This document shows, one piece after another, positions 22,301 through 31,605 of a stretch of DNA of 64,000 nt. This DNA comes from Heliocidaris erythrogramma. Lineage: Eukaryota; Echinodermata; Echinoidea; Camarodonta; Echinometridae. How positions within the stretch are numbered: the stretch's first letter is position 1; the number at the start of each line of letters is the position of its first letter. The stretch is from assembly GCA_025617745.1 (NCBI GenBank), contig CM046869.1, positions 18,864,994 through 18,928,993 on the forward strand, in the 5' to 3' direction. The notes under the pieces were generated by a model that saw only the letters and a list, made by a program, of their open reading frames with translations, had not been told where the DNA came from and did no database searches. The translations under genes were made by a program, and so were the position numbers.

Positions 22301-25199
22301 CGCTGTACAATCCATTCCCGTGATCGATCACCTCGCCGTCTGTCATCGAGCTCGCCCTGAAAGTTGAATTTTTTGTGTATATTTTGGCGCGGAAATAATC
22401 GCCTCCGTACGTCTTGTCTTCGTTACGCCCGTTCCGTGCTTGAATAACTACTCGGAGTTCATCGCAGACGAGAAATTCTGTAAAATTGTCTGTGTTTGGT
22501 CTAACGATGTGAAATTTCGTGAAATTTGGATGTGTCATGTCAAGCAAACTCGTCCAGGTCACGTGACTAGGAATGTGGTCCTCGGAAGTGTTGTGCCTGC
22601 GCCTCTGCCTTGCTTGGAGATTGGGGCAGAAAGGATGAGCCGTTAGGTCCGTCCGATTCTTCAGCAAGTCCGTTGGTCTTGCTATGTCCTAAAAAAAGAA
22701 CAAGTTACGAGCTTTTTGTAAGTGAAGTTTCAACGATATTTTCAAGATGGAGATTGGAGAAACGTGTAGGTAAATCTTTTAGGGTTACACCATGTATTTT
22801 TTCAAAGGTATAAGAGCAGGGGGGTTTCATAAAGCTGTTCGTAAAGTCATTCGTAAAGCCATGCGTAACTTTACGAACAGCTTTATGAAACACCCCCTGG
22901 TGAAGAGCTCCGATCCCTGTTAAGAGCTTTTAATGGCTCTTGCTGTTTCGGTCAGTAAGCTCTGATCGTCTTCTGGGCCCCGTTTCATAAAACTTGTCAT
23001 CAATGACAAGTTATATAGCACGTGAGCGAAAGGCAGCCTGAATTACTTATGAGAGCCCTAGAGAGTTTGTGAAAGGGAGAGCCCATAAGAGGGGTATCTG
23101 TACATCCCCCTGAACTAAACGCAACACAATCTTATAAACCTTCTTGACAATGTACTTCAAAATTTTGGCGAAAACGCAAGGGAGAGAAAAAGCGGAATAT
23201 CATTGGCGGAAAATGGAGGCAACGTCCATGGTGACAAAATTAAGTTTTTCTCCATAAATTATCTCCATAAATACATGAACTTTGTATGTCTAGTGGCTCC
23301 CACGTAAGGAGCTTCCTGAAATAAAAATTATGTATTAAAAATCAATATTTGTTAAAACAGTGTCTAACAGTGCTGCTAATCATTGACAGAATTATGGGCT
23401 TTGTGTTTTGCCTGTTCCAGTAACTGGCGTGGTCGTTAATAGACTTTGTAACTTATGATACATGTATATGTTACCTGATTACATACATGACATATTGTAG
23501 AGAAGCCTACCAACATGAATGTTTACTTGGAGAACTGGGCGATAAGAATGATACCATATTGTTTTAAAAAGCTGATAATCCTGAATTGCATAATATTGTG
23601 ATGAATCACTCGCTGATAACTATATGTAGGTAATCTTAAGTGTTCGTCTTTCTGTTGGTGTGACATGTACAACACCCCCCCCCCCCCTCTCTTGTTGCAA
23701 CATCACTACTAAATCTTGAGCTCTCATTGTAACAAGTTTATATGACCTTTTAATAGCTCACATTTGAAAGTTTTATAGTGAAACTAATTTTTTACATTAT
23801 TAAACATACCTTAAACACCTCAGAAGAATGTGAATCCCGGGCTACTTCTTGTCACTTTTCGATCCCTTCTTCTTTCCATGCACCGTATCGTACCTGTCCC
23901 CAACCCATTCACAAATTAACCTTAACAATATCCTTCCCTCACCATTTGTTACTCTACTATATATCACCAAACCACCTATCACATTCGGTAAGTATTTATT
24001 TTCTCTCATATCGATGACTATGTTCTGTAATACTTGTAAATAAACAAGCAATTAACATAATAAAAACGCACTTCTTTATTACTTGCGCATGTACTCTACT
24101 AGCCACAATAATACAGAGTGATAAGGTGTTACTTTCTGTCTCATTGTAATTTATGACTTTCTCCCTTGACAGTGACCTACTACTTACTATTGGTACCTCT
24201 AAATCTACGGGTGGAAAAGAAAACTTTTCAGTTATATCTTCACAATTTTCATACTCCCGCAGTAACATTCGTACAAGTAATGGATTACAGAGCAGTTGAA
24301 AAGGTTCACACAAGAATAAATAATTTCAGGACAAAATTATCAAGTTAGAAACATTGATTCAAATGTAAAAGTTTTTCTGGAAGGAAATAACAATTAAAAA
24401 GAAATAAAGTTGAATACCAATGTGGATTTAAAGGCACTGTGTCAGAAATTGACACAAAAATAAATGTTCTTAATAACATGCAGATTTTCATTCATATATA
24501 TGGTTACCATAGCAACATAAAATAAGATATATGTAGATCAGATATATATATATCTAATATATATATATATATACAGCCCTGGAAAAAAATGATTAGACCA
24601 AGCTTCTGTAATTAGGGTACTATAATATGCATACAAAATTATAAAAATGATTGGTCTTTGTATTTCATTGAATGAATATAAAATTCCAGCAATTATACCT
24701 TGCTTTTATGATATTTCATTTCCTTCTTAACACAGATATAACACTATCAGTAACCATTCTTGGTCTAATAATTTTTTTCCATGGCTATATATTTATATAT
24801 ATATATTCCACTGGATCGGGTATTAGGGAAAAACACGACAATGCGGTTTATTCCGTCATAGTAGGGACTGGTGTGTTAGGGAGACACCATGGACAAAGAG
24901 GGAGACAAACAAGTGTCTCCCAAACGAGGATCTAGTGATGTTGATATATATATGTATATAAATATATATATATATTGAATATATCATAAAGAAATGTGAG
25001 AAAATTACAATGCCCCGACTGGGATTCGAACCCGGGACCCTGGATTACATGACCAGTGCTCTACCTACTGAGCTATCCGGGCTCCCGTCGAAGCACTGGT
25101 CATGAAATCCAGGGTCCCGGGTTCGAATCCCGGTCGGGGCATTGTAATTTTCTCACATTTCTTTATGATATATTCAATTTACTTCAATCCTATCAATTA

Positions 25200-25245
<46 letters not shown>

Positions 25246-25727
25246 AAGTTGGTACCAACTTAATGTATAATGATGGTTTATGAATTTAATATTATTGAAC
25301 GACCTAATCGTGATTAAGTTATATAAGTTTGTGGACATGTAATATACAAGCTTTGCTTTCAAACATGTCCGTCCAACTGTTTTCAACATCACTTAATAGG
25401 TTAATATTTTGTGCATCATATTACTTCACCTGGACGGAGGGTGGCGGATGTAGATTCATGTCTTGCCAAAGGTCGTTAGTGATGTGTCAGTGATTCGAAC
25501 CCCATACCTTGTGATCCATGGTCCAATGTAAACCACAACACGTCTACCCCTCATAGATACCCTATTACTTTGTTTTGACTTACCCCGAACAATCTTGATG
25601 GTATGTTCGTGTTGAGAGCTAAAGAAGGGATGTGATGGAAGCTGGTGTTTGAAGAGTTCAGTGTTGAGAAGATAATGAAGCTCGAACACAAAGTGATGAA
25701 AATAAATCTCATCCTGCAAGACGCCAT
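15594..25727 (-). CDS. NXPE-like: NXPE family protein, five-exon gene model (frameshifted)
   Basis: Minus-strand model of about 578 residues joining 25584-25727, 22092-22688, 20661-20821, 18690-18737 and 15594-16381; human NXPE proteins are of similar length. Phases fit at every junction (0, 0, 2, 2). Order: hydrophobic N-terminal signal/anchor (residues about 7-21), NXPE N-terminal Ig-like domain (about 85-235, with KTYGGDYFRAK and TDGEVIDHGNGLYSA), Cys linker ETCNFTD...PWFC, LPPCKP...GFYW linker, then an SGNH-like C-terminal domain with GDSTIRQ (Ser about 376) and DSIHP (Asp about 552, His about 555). Family knowledge: secretory-pathway glycoproteins; at least one human member has been reported to O-acetylate sialic acid. 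The substrate here is unknown. One extra base in exon 5 (16303-16307) breaks the frame, so the gene is either mis-assembled there or recently damaged. Confidence 0.85.
16303..16307 (-). other. Frameshift site in NXPE-like exon 5
   Basis: Run of five C on the plus strand. With four, TAC TGG GGT AAA would read through from GFYW into GKQYHS. It is a homopolymer, hence a likely sequencing or assembly indel, but a true allele or pseudogene lesion is possible. Confidence 0.75.
16382..18689 (-). other. NXPE-like intron 4: poly-G tract, CTT microsatellite, retroelement tail
   Basis: Holds a G22 tract (17082-17103), a ~210-bp (CTT)n/(TCC)n tract (17575-17783) and a retroelement-like 3' end at about 17800-18065. 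The last shows aataaagtgccatttgaaaag followed by a TCT repeat tail. Serine-, leucine- or phenylalanine-only reading frames over the CTT tract are not genes. Confidence 0.7.
17575..17783. repeat. (CTT)n microsatellite, ~210 bp
   Basis: Almost pure pyrimidine strand made of CTT with some TCC units, a polypurine/polypyrimidine mirror-like tract able to form triplex DNA. It lies inside an intron of the NXPE-like gene. Confidence 0.95.
18690..18737 (-). CDS. NXPE-like: NXPE-like exon 4, 48-nt micro-exon (end uncertain)
   Basis: Acceptor tttggtcgcag before 18737. The first base completes a TGG codon with exon 3, then the frame reads NINLSISLSGVSSVN, matching the short INLxVPLSG stretch that precedes LPPCKP in the family. 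The end at 18690 uses a weak donor (TTC then GTGCGC). A second donor (AGTG then GTGTAT, exon end 18709), paired with the alternative exon 5 acceptor two bases downstream (exon start 16379), also keeps frame and gives a shorter protein. I prefer the longer form because it keeps SVNS, as expected for the family. Confidence 0.65.
18824..20443. mobile_element. TIR element with self-palindromic ATAGCATCGATGCTAT ends, split by a retroelement
   Basis: The left end (18824-18860) is cgttcacacgtagagcgatagcatcgatgctat; the right end (20400-20443) is atagcatcgatgctatgtactacgtgtgaac, its inverse. The 16-base ATAGCATCGATGCTAT is itself a perfect palindrome. Subterminal words (atagtcacga, gatagaagc) recur on both sides. 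The middle (about 19085-20195) looks like an inserted retroelement 3' region with two direct copies of atgtatgtattcatgtgatgta, a T/G tract at 19303-19325 and an AATAAAA end near 20172. All of it lies in intron 3 of the NXPE-like gene. Confidence 0.65.
20661..20821 (-). CDS. NXPE-like: NXPE-like exon 3: NETCNFTD...PWFC linker
   Basis: 161 nt, starting phase 0 after acceptor gaggacag and ending phase 2 at a good donor CTG then GTAATT. The 53 complete codons begin NETCNFTDATTGAPWFCVKP and contain the paired cysteines (CNFTD, WFC, SCSD) typical of the region between the Ig-like and C-terminal domains. NETC and RNFSC are possible N-glycosylation sites. Confidence 0.88.
20880..21165 (+). mobile_element. 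Retroelement 3' end with (CTTCAAA)n tail
   Basis: AT-rich sequence ending aacaaataaacttcaaacttcaaacttcaa at about 21130-21161. A short inverted pair (gagcctaatca and tgatt...taggctc) lies near 20930-20965. The tail word marks insertion in plus orientation, inside intron 2 of the minus-strand gene. Confidence 0.5.
21166..21711. other. Intron 2 sequence, nothing recognised
   Basis: AT-rich, with a short inverted pair (aagtcatgttt... near 21411 and ...acatgacttgtcacta near 21505) as the only structure noticed. Confidence 0.45.
21712..22005. mobile_element. Foldback copy of the GACGTAGGA repeat family
   Basis: ccctgacgcagccctacgtc (about 21712) is inverted as gacgtaggactgcgtcaggg (about 21962). 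Inner words gcagatccggtgactccg (21801) and cggaggcaccggatctgc (21931) are also inverted. Related single arms occur near 345, 25831 and 26050. It ends about 90 bp from the 3' end of NXPE-like exon 2. Confidence 0.7.
22092..22688 (-). CDS. NXPE-like: NXPE-like exon 2: N-terminal Ig-like (neurexophilin-like) domain
   Basis: 597 nt, phase 0 to 0. The acceptor is a T7 run then AG before 22688; the donor is AGG then GTAAGG at 22092/22091. It encodes residues about 49-247, including VTWTSLLD, NFTKFHIVRP, LRVVIQARNGRNEDKTYGG, DYFRAKIYT, DGEVIDHGNGLYSAIFTLKW and VNLVHASEANYVLRRLQTEG. This is the family's Ig-like fold with the conserved YGGD, HGNG and HPSE-type (here HASE) motifs, plus several N-x-S/T glycosylation sites. 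Confidence 0.9.
22817..22899. mobile_element. 83-bp MITE, CAGGGGGGTTTCATAAAGC ends
   Basis: Almost entirely self-complementary: cagggggGTTTCATAAAGCTGTTCGTAAA at the left against tttacgaacagctttatgaaacaccccctg at the right, with a short loop region. It lies in intron 1, about 130 bp upstream of exon 2. Confidence 0.85.
22976..23030. mobile_element. Single end of a GTTTCATAA-type MITE
   Basis: ggccccgtttcataaaacttgtcatcaatgacaagtt is like the right end of the element at 146-265. I see no partner arm, so it is a truncated copy. Confidence 0.5.
23031..24539. other. NXPE-like intron 1, mostly featureless
   Basis: AT-rich with a C13 tract (23675-23687). No coding exon can be supported here. Confidence 0.5.
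24574..24787. mobile_element. Short Tc1/mariner-like MITE in TA repeats
   Basis: The left end TA-CAGCCCTGGAAAAAAATGA with ttagaccaag is matched by the inverse at the right (cttggtctaataattttttt then ccatggct). It is flanked by TATATA on both sides, as expected for TA target duplication. It shares its ends with the ~1-kb element at 37903-38899 but is only ~214 bp. No transposase. Confidence 0.75.
24811..24935. repeat. Short inverted-repeat segment beside TA repeats
   Basis: cactggatc near 24810 and gatctagtg near 24929, with ggagacacc and gtgtctccc inside, form a small foldback between TA tracts. Confidence 0.45.
24975..25177. mobile_element. 203-bp palindrome with two inverted tRNA-like arms
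   Basis: Outer arms ttgaatatatcataaagaaa and inverse are followed by aatgtgagaaaattacaat on both sides. The inside is a tRNA-like sequence on the minus strand (25012-25082) and the 3' two-thirds of the same sequence on the plus strand (25089-25140). The minus copy folds as a cloverleaf: acceptor 6 of 7 pairs, A box TAGCTCAGTAGG, B box GGTTCGAATCC. The 33rd base is A instead of U, so it is unlikely to decode. It is flanked by TA microsatellites. It is best described as a tRNA-derived SINE head that was duplicated in inverted orientation. Located in NXPE-like intron 1. Confidence 0.85.
25202..25242. repeat. (TA)n microsatellite
   Basis: About 40 bp of pure TA. Confidence 0.95.
25428..25560 (-). 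mobile_element. Truncated tRNA-headed SINE, minus orientation
   Basis: Contains gtagattcatgtcttgccaa and then a diverged B-box region (gtgattcgaacccc), in the same order as the fuller copy at 36583-36834 and the reverse copy at 46043-46192. It lies immediately 3' of NXPE-like exon 1 in intron 1. Confidence 0.65.
25584..25727 (-). CDS. NXPE-like: NXPE-like exon 1: start codon and signal/anchor
   Basis: ATG at 25727-25725. It directly follows a pyrimidine-rich tract ending ccaag, so the coding part may begin at a splice acceptor with an upstream untranslated exon. 48 codons: a short basic start, hydrophobic residues about 7-21 (RFIFITLCSSFIIF), then a Ser/Asn-rich stretch. The donor GGG then GTAAGT is strong, and phase 0 matches exon 2. 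The link to exon 2 (2.9 kb away) rests on phase, orientation and family expectation, not on homology. Confidence 0.65.
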
Positions 25728-25830
25728 CTTGGAAAAGAAACAAATAAAATACATTTGTATCGTTTCTAATATGACATGAAACAGAAGCAGTCCAGAGTGT
25801 TTCACGCCCGGCGTTGCACAAGAGGTGTCA

Positions 25831-26215
25831 TCTGCTGAAGTAGGAATGCGTCAGCGAATGGCGCGGTCTTTGACGCGCCGTTAGAGGGTGACATCGTAAA
25901 AAATGTGGATAGAAAATGAAATTTGCAAACATAGCCTTGAGTCATTGGTGCTTGCACTAATTGCCTTCGAAGGCTTGATAAGCGTAGGTAACAACGCAAT
26001 CGAAATAACGCCTAATGTGCACAAAAGCCCGGCTCACACGATGCGTTATTTGCTGACGCAAGGACGGCATTAGTGACTGGTACGGTCTTTTGGGCGTTAT
26101 GAAACAGTTTTATCGTTAAAAAAAAAATGATAGCAAAATGGCCATGGTAAAATGGTAAAATGATAGCGCAGGTAATGACGCCTTAGAGTGTGAGCGGGGC
26201 TAACTATTATGCCTG
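25831..26215. repeat. GACGTAGGA-family repeats, two partial copies
   Basis: gcgtcagcgaatggcgcgg then tttgacgcgcc near 25848, and a weaker copy (gctgacgcaaggacggcatta) near 26053. Words such as aacgcctaatgtgc recur. Directly upstream of the NXPE-like start, so no promoter element can be separated from repeat sequence. Confidence 0.5.
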
Positions 26216-26370
26216 TTGCACAGAAGGCATCTTTCAGTTAGTGCAAACGAAGAAATACGACATAAAAGTCCCTGAATAAGTGTGCATACATCTTTTTTAA
26301 GTGCTTGGGAAACATGTATTTTTGAAATATTAAAGATTATTGCTTAATGCCCAAATAAAAGAAAACACAA

Positions 26371-26702
26371 CAAAAGATGCTCCAGATCTCACTCCTGCAA
26401 TGACATCATCTGTCAATCATCAGTCAGTTTCACTAACATTCTAAAATAGACAGTGGAATGTAACTTCCCCCAGCTTAGCACATGCTCACAACAGAATTGC
26501 ATGCTTTCAAACAATACCTCCTCGATACCATTCTTTTCCTGGTGTTGCTACAGCATGTCTGGCATAGCAACTACTATGTAGGCATTGTATGGTCTATTAG
26601 AACAGATGGTCATCTCTGGCAAAGCTACATACGACTGTCTCTCCCTAGCTCACTTATGATTGAAAGATGATGTTATTGCAGGAATGAGATCTGGGGCATT
26701 TT
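26371..26702. mobile_element. ~330-bp inverted-repeat element
   Basis: atgctccagatctcactcct then gcaatgacatcatct at the left is inverted as agatgatgttattgc then aggaatgagatctggggcat at the right. Arms are about 45 bp. No coding frame of note. Confidence 0.7.
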
Positions 26703-26804
26703 GGGGGGTGGAGCTTAGGCCTTAGCATGTTTGAGAAAATGATTTTAAAAATTAGACAAAAATTTAAAAATGAAACATATTTAGATAATTGAATAACAAA
26801 ATAT

Positions 26805-27036
26805 AATTTGTAAACAAATTTTTAGGCATTTTACTCCCAGTGTTAAAGATCGTATGCTCGATCTGTAATGAAAAACACAAGTCAGAAAAAAATGGAACCA
26901 GCGGGATTCGAACGTGTCATCTACTGCTTGCCGGGCAGATCGAGCATACGATCTTTAACACTGGGAGTGAAATGCCTAAAAATTTGTTTACAAATTAAAT
27001 AAAAATTCCTCCCATCAAGCTTCTTCGTTTACTAAC
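26805..27036. repeat. Snap-back copy of the 288-bp unit
   Basis: The left 61 bp (26805-26865) and right 61 bp (26936-26996) are inverted copies of the same part of the 288-bp unit. Between them the left copy continues through the tRNA-like B-box region to cttgccgggcag, then jumps to the opposite strand at a shared CAG. The right copy runs on to the unit end (ttcttcgtttactaac). The structure is what a replication or reverse-transcription strand switch produces. Confidence 0.88.
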
Positions 27037-27416
27037 AAAAGATAAGTTGTATACCTCTCCGCACATAAACAGGAATCAGCTTGCATTTTGGTTGCAGGGG
27101 ACCTTTAAAAACACGTTATACCAAAAATCCAGGACACAATTATAGAACAACGCAGACACACCCAATGGATATTTAATAGGCCCTTTATGTTGAGGTTTAA
27201 TATACAGACACGTGCGTTAGACAGGCTTTTGAGACTTGCTCTTATCAATAGCAAATTTGTGTTTGATTTCGCTTGAGGTTATGGGTGCACTCCGTTCTCT
27301 CTAGTCTCTACCCATGAAAATAAAACATAACGTGTAAACTTTGGATTCACATATCATGTGCTAGTGTTCCAGATAAAATTGTATGATGATAACACGGAAG
27401 TACATGTATTCTTAGA
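27037..27416. other. Intergenic, nothing recognised
   Basis: AT-rich sequence with no supportable feature. Confidence 0.45.
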
Positions 27417-27780
27417 TTGGGAATGTCCACAATGTATAATGAAGCATTTACCTTTTTTTACGGAGAAAGTACCAATCTAGTTGATGTGCAACATAACACA
27501 AAGAAAATTCTAGATGAAAGAGTTGATCAACCCGGGTTGAAATACAATCAGCTATCAATGAATGGATTAAAATTTTTACAGCTCAACTTTGTTAGTCTCT
27601 TAAAGCATTTTGACAAAATTAGATCAATTTTGTGCAGTAATGACATTCATCTGCTAGCCCTAAATGAAACTACATTAGACGATAGTATGAATGACTCAGA
27701 AATCTCAATACCTCAATACTCTGTTATTTGAAAAGACCGTGATAGAAAAGGTGGAGGAGTAGCTATATCTTATAATATAA

Positions 27781-29055
27781 TACACTAAGGATTTCGGGCT
27801 CTTTTTTTGGTTCAAATAGGCTCCTCCCCTGGCCCTTTCGGTCCCCGCCTTTTGGTACCCACGGGTGGGGAAGGGTTCTTAGGGTGGTGGGAGGCACTTC
27901 TTGAGGGATGACGTCCCGTCCATATTTCATAAATTCATTTTTAAACATTGAATTTCCGCAGGGAGTAGTTCTAATAATTCCACCAACCCATGAAGCGGGT
28001 TTGTAGCTTCAGGCCCAGCTAACCCATATACCTTTCCCTGTGAAGGGGAGCTATGCCAAAGAACAGCATGGCCATATATCCGCATGGCTTCAGTGTACAG
28101 TACAGTATTATACACACGTGTTAGATCGTTCGCACGTACGTGTACAGGTCATCATACAGATATAGAGTTACATCATTTGAAGCTTCATGGTCACACACAC
28201 AGTTTAGTGTGTATGTTTCACGACGTTCGCTACCGGTAATTTGACACTTTATCAGAAAATCTGATAAGAAGAAAATTCCTTCGAAAATATTTCCATAATG
28301 ATGAGGGGGGGGGGGGGGGGGTAGTAGGGGGAAGTCAATCCGTCGGTCCTCCCAAGACCCATATAAGGGGCCATAATCCCCCTGAAAATAAAATGACAAA
28401 TTAATTTTTTTCTCATTATTGCATCCTTTACAGGGGACGTACCGCTAATTATGGATGTTACTCTGAGTATTAATAAACCACAGAAACATGGCAAGATCAA
28501 ATCGCTCCCTCTAGGTCTATGCATGGATATTCTACTCGAACATTATTATATCCATATCATCAATTTTCATCAAGATTAAAAGGAATTTTCTTCAGAACTC
28601 ATGCAAGCTTTGGATAAATAAAACATATTCACATGATCAGGGGCGGATCCAGAATTTAGTATAAGGCGGGGAAAACAAGTGCAGGTTTGTCAACTTTTGG
28701 AAAAGGCGGACCTGGGGGGGGGGGGGGGGGGGTGGCGAGAATTTTTTTTTCCTCAGACCTAGAAAATTCGCTCAGGATGGGGTGGTTATGGGGGTCCCTC
28801 CATAATTATCTGACAAGCCAAAAAAAGAAGGTTTCATTCTAAAAGGGGGCGGGGGCACAATCAACAAAAGGGCGGATCGTCTATGGTCAAAATGCATACT
28901 TTCCTGCAATTGAACGGGGGGGGGGGGTGGGATGGCACGGGCCAGAAGCAGAACAAATATACGGTACGGTGATTAATCATAAACACAGCTAGCGCCCGTG
29001 GATGTCCACGGGCTGCTTCTGCTAGTATGTATATAATAGTCTGAATTATCAGCAA
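27781..29055. other. Block interrupting the LINE endonuclease
   Basis: Contains three poly-G tracts (28305-28321, 28714-28732, 28916-28927) beside GC-rich words such as ggggcggatccag. No recognised gene. Its ends coincide with the break between endonuclease blocks, so it entered as an insertion, probably more than one. Confidence 0.5.
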
Positions 29056-29375
29056 TTGACGTTTGATTCCGCACAAAAATTAGAAGTTTTATCATTACTG
29101 ATTATTATGAAAAAAGATAAGCCCTTCATAATCAGTACATGGTATCGACCTCCATTTTCGAAATGTGACTTTCTTAATTATTATGAAACTTTGTTAACAT
29201 TTCTTGAAGGATTTAACAAACCAATCATTCTCATGGGAGATACCAATTTTGATATTTTAAAACAACCACAAACAAGTGTATGTAAAAGATTTAACCAACT
29301 AAATGCTATTTATGGTTTACAACAAGTAAATATAAGTGAATATACAAGAATTACTAAGGAATCTTCGACACTTTT

Positions 29376-29850
29376 CTATCTGATCTTTCTTTTCATCATA
29401 ATTTTTTCTATCATTTCCTCTTACTATCTTTCCTTATGTTTTCTTTGTATAATCTTCTCTTTCTTTAAATTTCTTATATTTTTCTTTGTTTTTATTCATT
29501 CTATCATTTTCCCTTTCTATCTTCTATCATTTCCTCTACCATCTATCCTTGTGTTTTCTTTCTATCGATGGCCTGTACTTATAGGACAATCAAGGAAAAT
29601 AACACGAGATTTCCCGCGCAACACACACATTCACTTCCGGTTGAAGTACGCTTTAGGATCGCTTTGCTTTCACACTGCCACGTTGGAGCGCTCCAGAAGA
29701 ACGCTTCCTGGACCACCTGAGCATTCACACTCACATGGGAACCGCTCCTGAGGAACCGTTCTTAGAGCGCTCTAACGAAGTGAGTGTGAAAGGGCTCTTA
29801 AAAGGAAATACTATTGTGAAAACTTAACTGAAAATATGAATAGATATCAA
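29376..29850. repeat. Pyrimidine-rich tract and imperfect foldback
   Basis: 29376-29570 is degenerate (TTTCTATC)n-like polypyrimidine. 29570-29800 contains words such as gagcgctcc and agagcgctc with ttcacactgcc and gtgagtgtgaa arranged in inverted fashion. Confidence 0.5.
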
Positions 29851-30770
29851 ACATGGCCAACTCTCAAATCTCTCCTACGCAAAAAATCTCTCAGTCACCT
29901 ATCCCTGTGTTACATGATACTTTTGAAACTGCAAATTATTTTAATAATCATTTTGGCAATGTTGCTAATGTTTTAGGTAATGAGACAGGTCTTGATAATG
30001 CTATAGGCAACCCATTATCTTCTGAAACAAAATTTAAACTTTGTTTAGTTTCTGAAGCAGATGTACAAAGAAATGTACAGTCTATAGAATAAGAATCGGT
30101 TGGTTTGGACGAACATTGTCCGATGAATTGTCCCTTGATTACGGAGTACCTCAGGGCTCAATACAGATGACACGGTTGTATACTATTCCCATAAAAATGT
30201 TGATGTAATTAAATCAGTTTTGATCAACATCAGAAGCTTCAAAATGGGGCAGGAAGAATTATTCTTCAGGTAAAACCTTATGAGCATAAATCTATGCATC
30301 AAATTCATGATACCTTGAAATGGGAAACTCTGAATCCCGACGTAGGAGACATATGTACTCTTTATTGTTTACAGCATTTCGTGAGCTAACACCTAAATAT
30401 ATGACTGATAAATTTGTTTTAAAAGTGTTATGTGCTGAGATCTAATGATAATTTAAGAACCAATCAGTGTAAACGTACATTCTTATATCGTGCATCCGTG
30501 TTATACAATGAACTATCTCTTTAACTCGTCAGTTTAAAAGGCACACTAAGTCTGTTTAATAAACATGTTCAAGAATACTTTAAATATTTTGATATTTGAA
30601 TTCCACTTTTCAACTGGCTCCTGATGAAAACATAATAAATGTAATAACATACTAAATAAAATAGCATAATTTAAACTCTAGTAGGTTATTTGTGAGTTGG
30701 GTGGGTGGATAGGGTGGGGTCACATTTATTCGGTTATAGTGTAGGGCTGGGAGGTGCCATGTCGTTATAC

Positions 30771-31346
30771 TATAGGTTTTCCCACCCATTTTCGTCACCA
30801 TTTCATTCAATTTTTAAAAGTATGTTTTCAATTTCGTCCCGGACACTGTGGAGTGTGAATGCTCGTTTCAATTTCGTATTTGGTAGTTCAATTTTCAATC
30901 ATTGAAATTCAGTTTCGAATCGTTTACTCATCACAATTACGTCGTTTTTATCATACATCAAACACATGTCTACGTTGTTTGTGTGTGATTGCAGGACGGT
31001 GAGTACATATTAGCTTAACGAGTACAAATATCAGGAGAAAGTAAAAAAAATGGTTCAATAGCTGGTTTACCCTCCAGAATAATAAAGGCCCATATAATAC
31101 TTGACGACTTTTAATGACAAAATAGTGAATATATTTGACAAAATGACGAATTCGATCCTGGCATTCCTAACTCGCTTAGTAACAAATTTGAATGCTTAAT
31201 ATTAAAATGTTATTGACCCAAACACAAATATGAAAGACAATTTGAAGAAATTGAACTTGAGCATAGTAAGCTTCTCCGGACGAAATTGAATTGAAAATTG
31301 ATGAAATTAAATGAAGACGTGACGAAAATGGGGGGGGGGGGGACAT
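30771..31346. mobile_element. Inverted-repeat element with a G-run end
   Basis: cccacccattttcgtcacc with atttcattcaattttt (about 30781) is inverted as aaattaaatgaagacg then tgacgaaaatgggggg (about 31303-31342). The interior is rich in words like aatttcgt and gaaattgaa. It resembles the larger element at 34477-36580 in word use. The right end carries a G13 tract. Confidence 0.6.
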
Positions 31347-31605
31347 ATATATTCCAAAAATGGGCTTCAAATATCACTTCTATGGAGGGATATTGCAAGT
31401 TTGATTACACTCACTGTAAGCGTAAAGGCGACTCGCGAGTAGACTACGTGACGCACCAGTACGCGCTCGCGCGGAACCCAAGCTGAACAAATTATTTTTT
31501 CAGGCGATTGGTACACTTTAAGCTATATGACTTTAGTTTTATCTTTTAGTGACGTCTTTGCATGATCTTTTGATCCAAAATTCTATGAAAAACTTAATTA
31601 CTTAA
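31347..31605. other. Intergenic
   Basis: Short unrecognised stretch with a small GC-rich patch (gtgacgcaccagtacgcgctcg). Confidence 0.4.

Larger units (their letters stand above)
27417..30610 (+). pseudogene. Decayed EN-RT LINE in pieces
   Basis: Part 1 (27417-27780): endonuclease start, LKFLQLNFVSLLKHFDKIRS, LLALNETTLDD and DRKGGGVA, with a stop just before the last motif. Part 2 (29056-29375): IISTWYRPPFSKCDF, ILMGDTNFDILKQ and EYTRITKESSTL, the next endonuclease blocks. Part 3 (29853-30092): FETANYFNNHFGNVAN, the EN-RT linker. Then short RT remnants at 30150-30220 (DYGVPQGS, ADDTVVYYSHKN) and C-terminal words (KLQNGAGRIILQ, FRELTPKYMTDKFVLK) at 30235-30430. Two unrelated blocks (27781-29055 and 29376-29850) interrupt it and most RT is deleted. 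CR1/L2/jockey-like; long dead. Confidence 0.8.

Noticed and set aside
22122..22367. Plus-strand frames over NXPE-like exons (also 15630-15851 and 15870-16076)
   Set aside because: Shadows of the minus-strand exons, which carry the family motifs.
25012..25082. Functional tRNA gene
   Set aside because: The cloverleaf is good, but base 33 is not U, the acceptor has a mismatch and the sequence is one arm of a palindrome; more likely a SINE or pseudogene.
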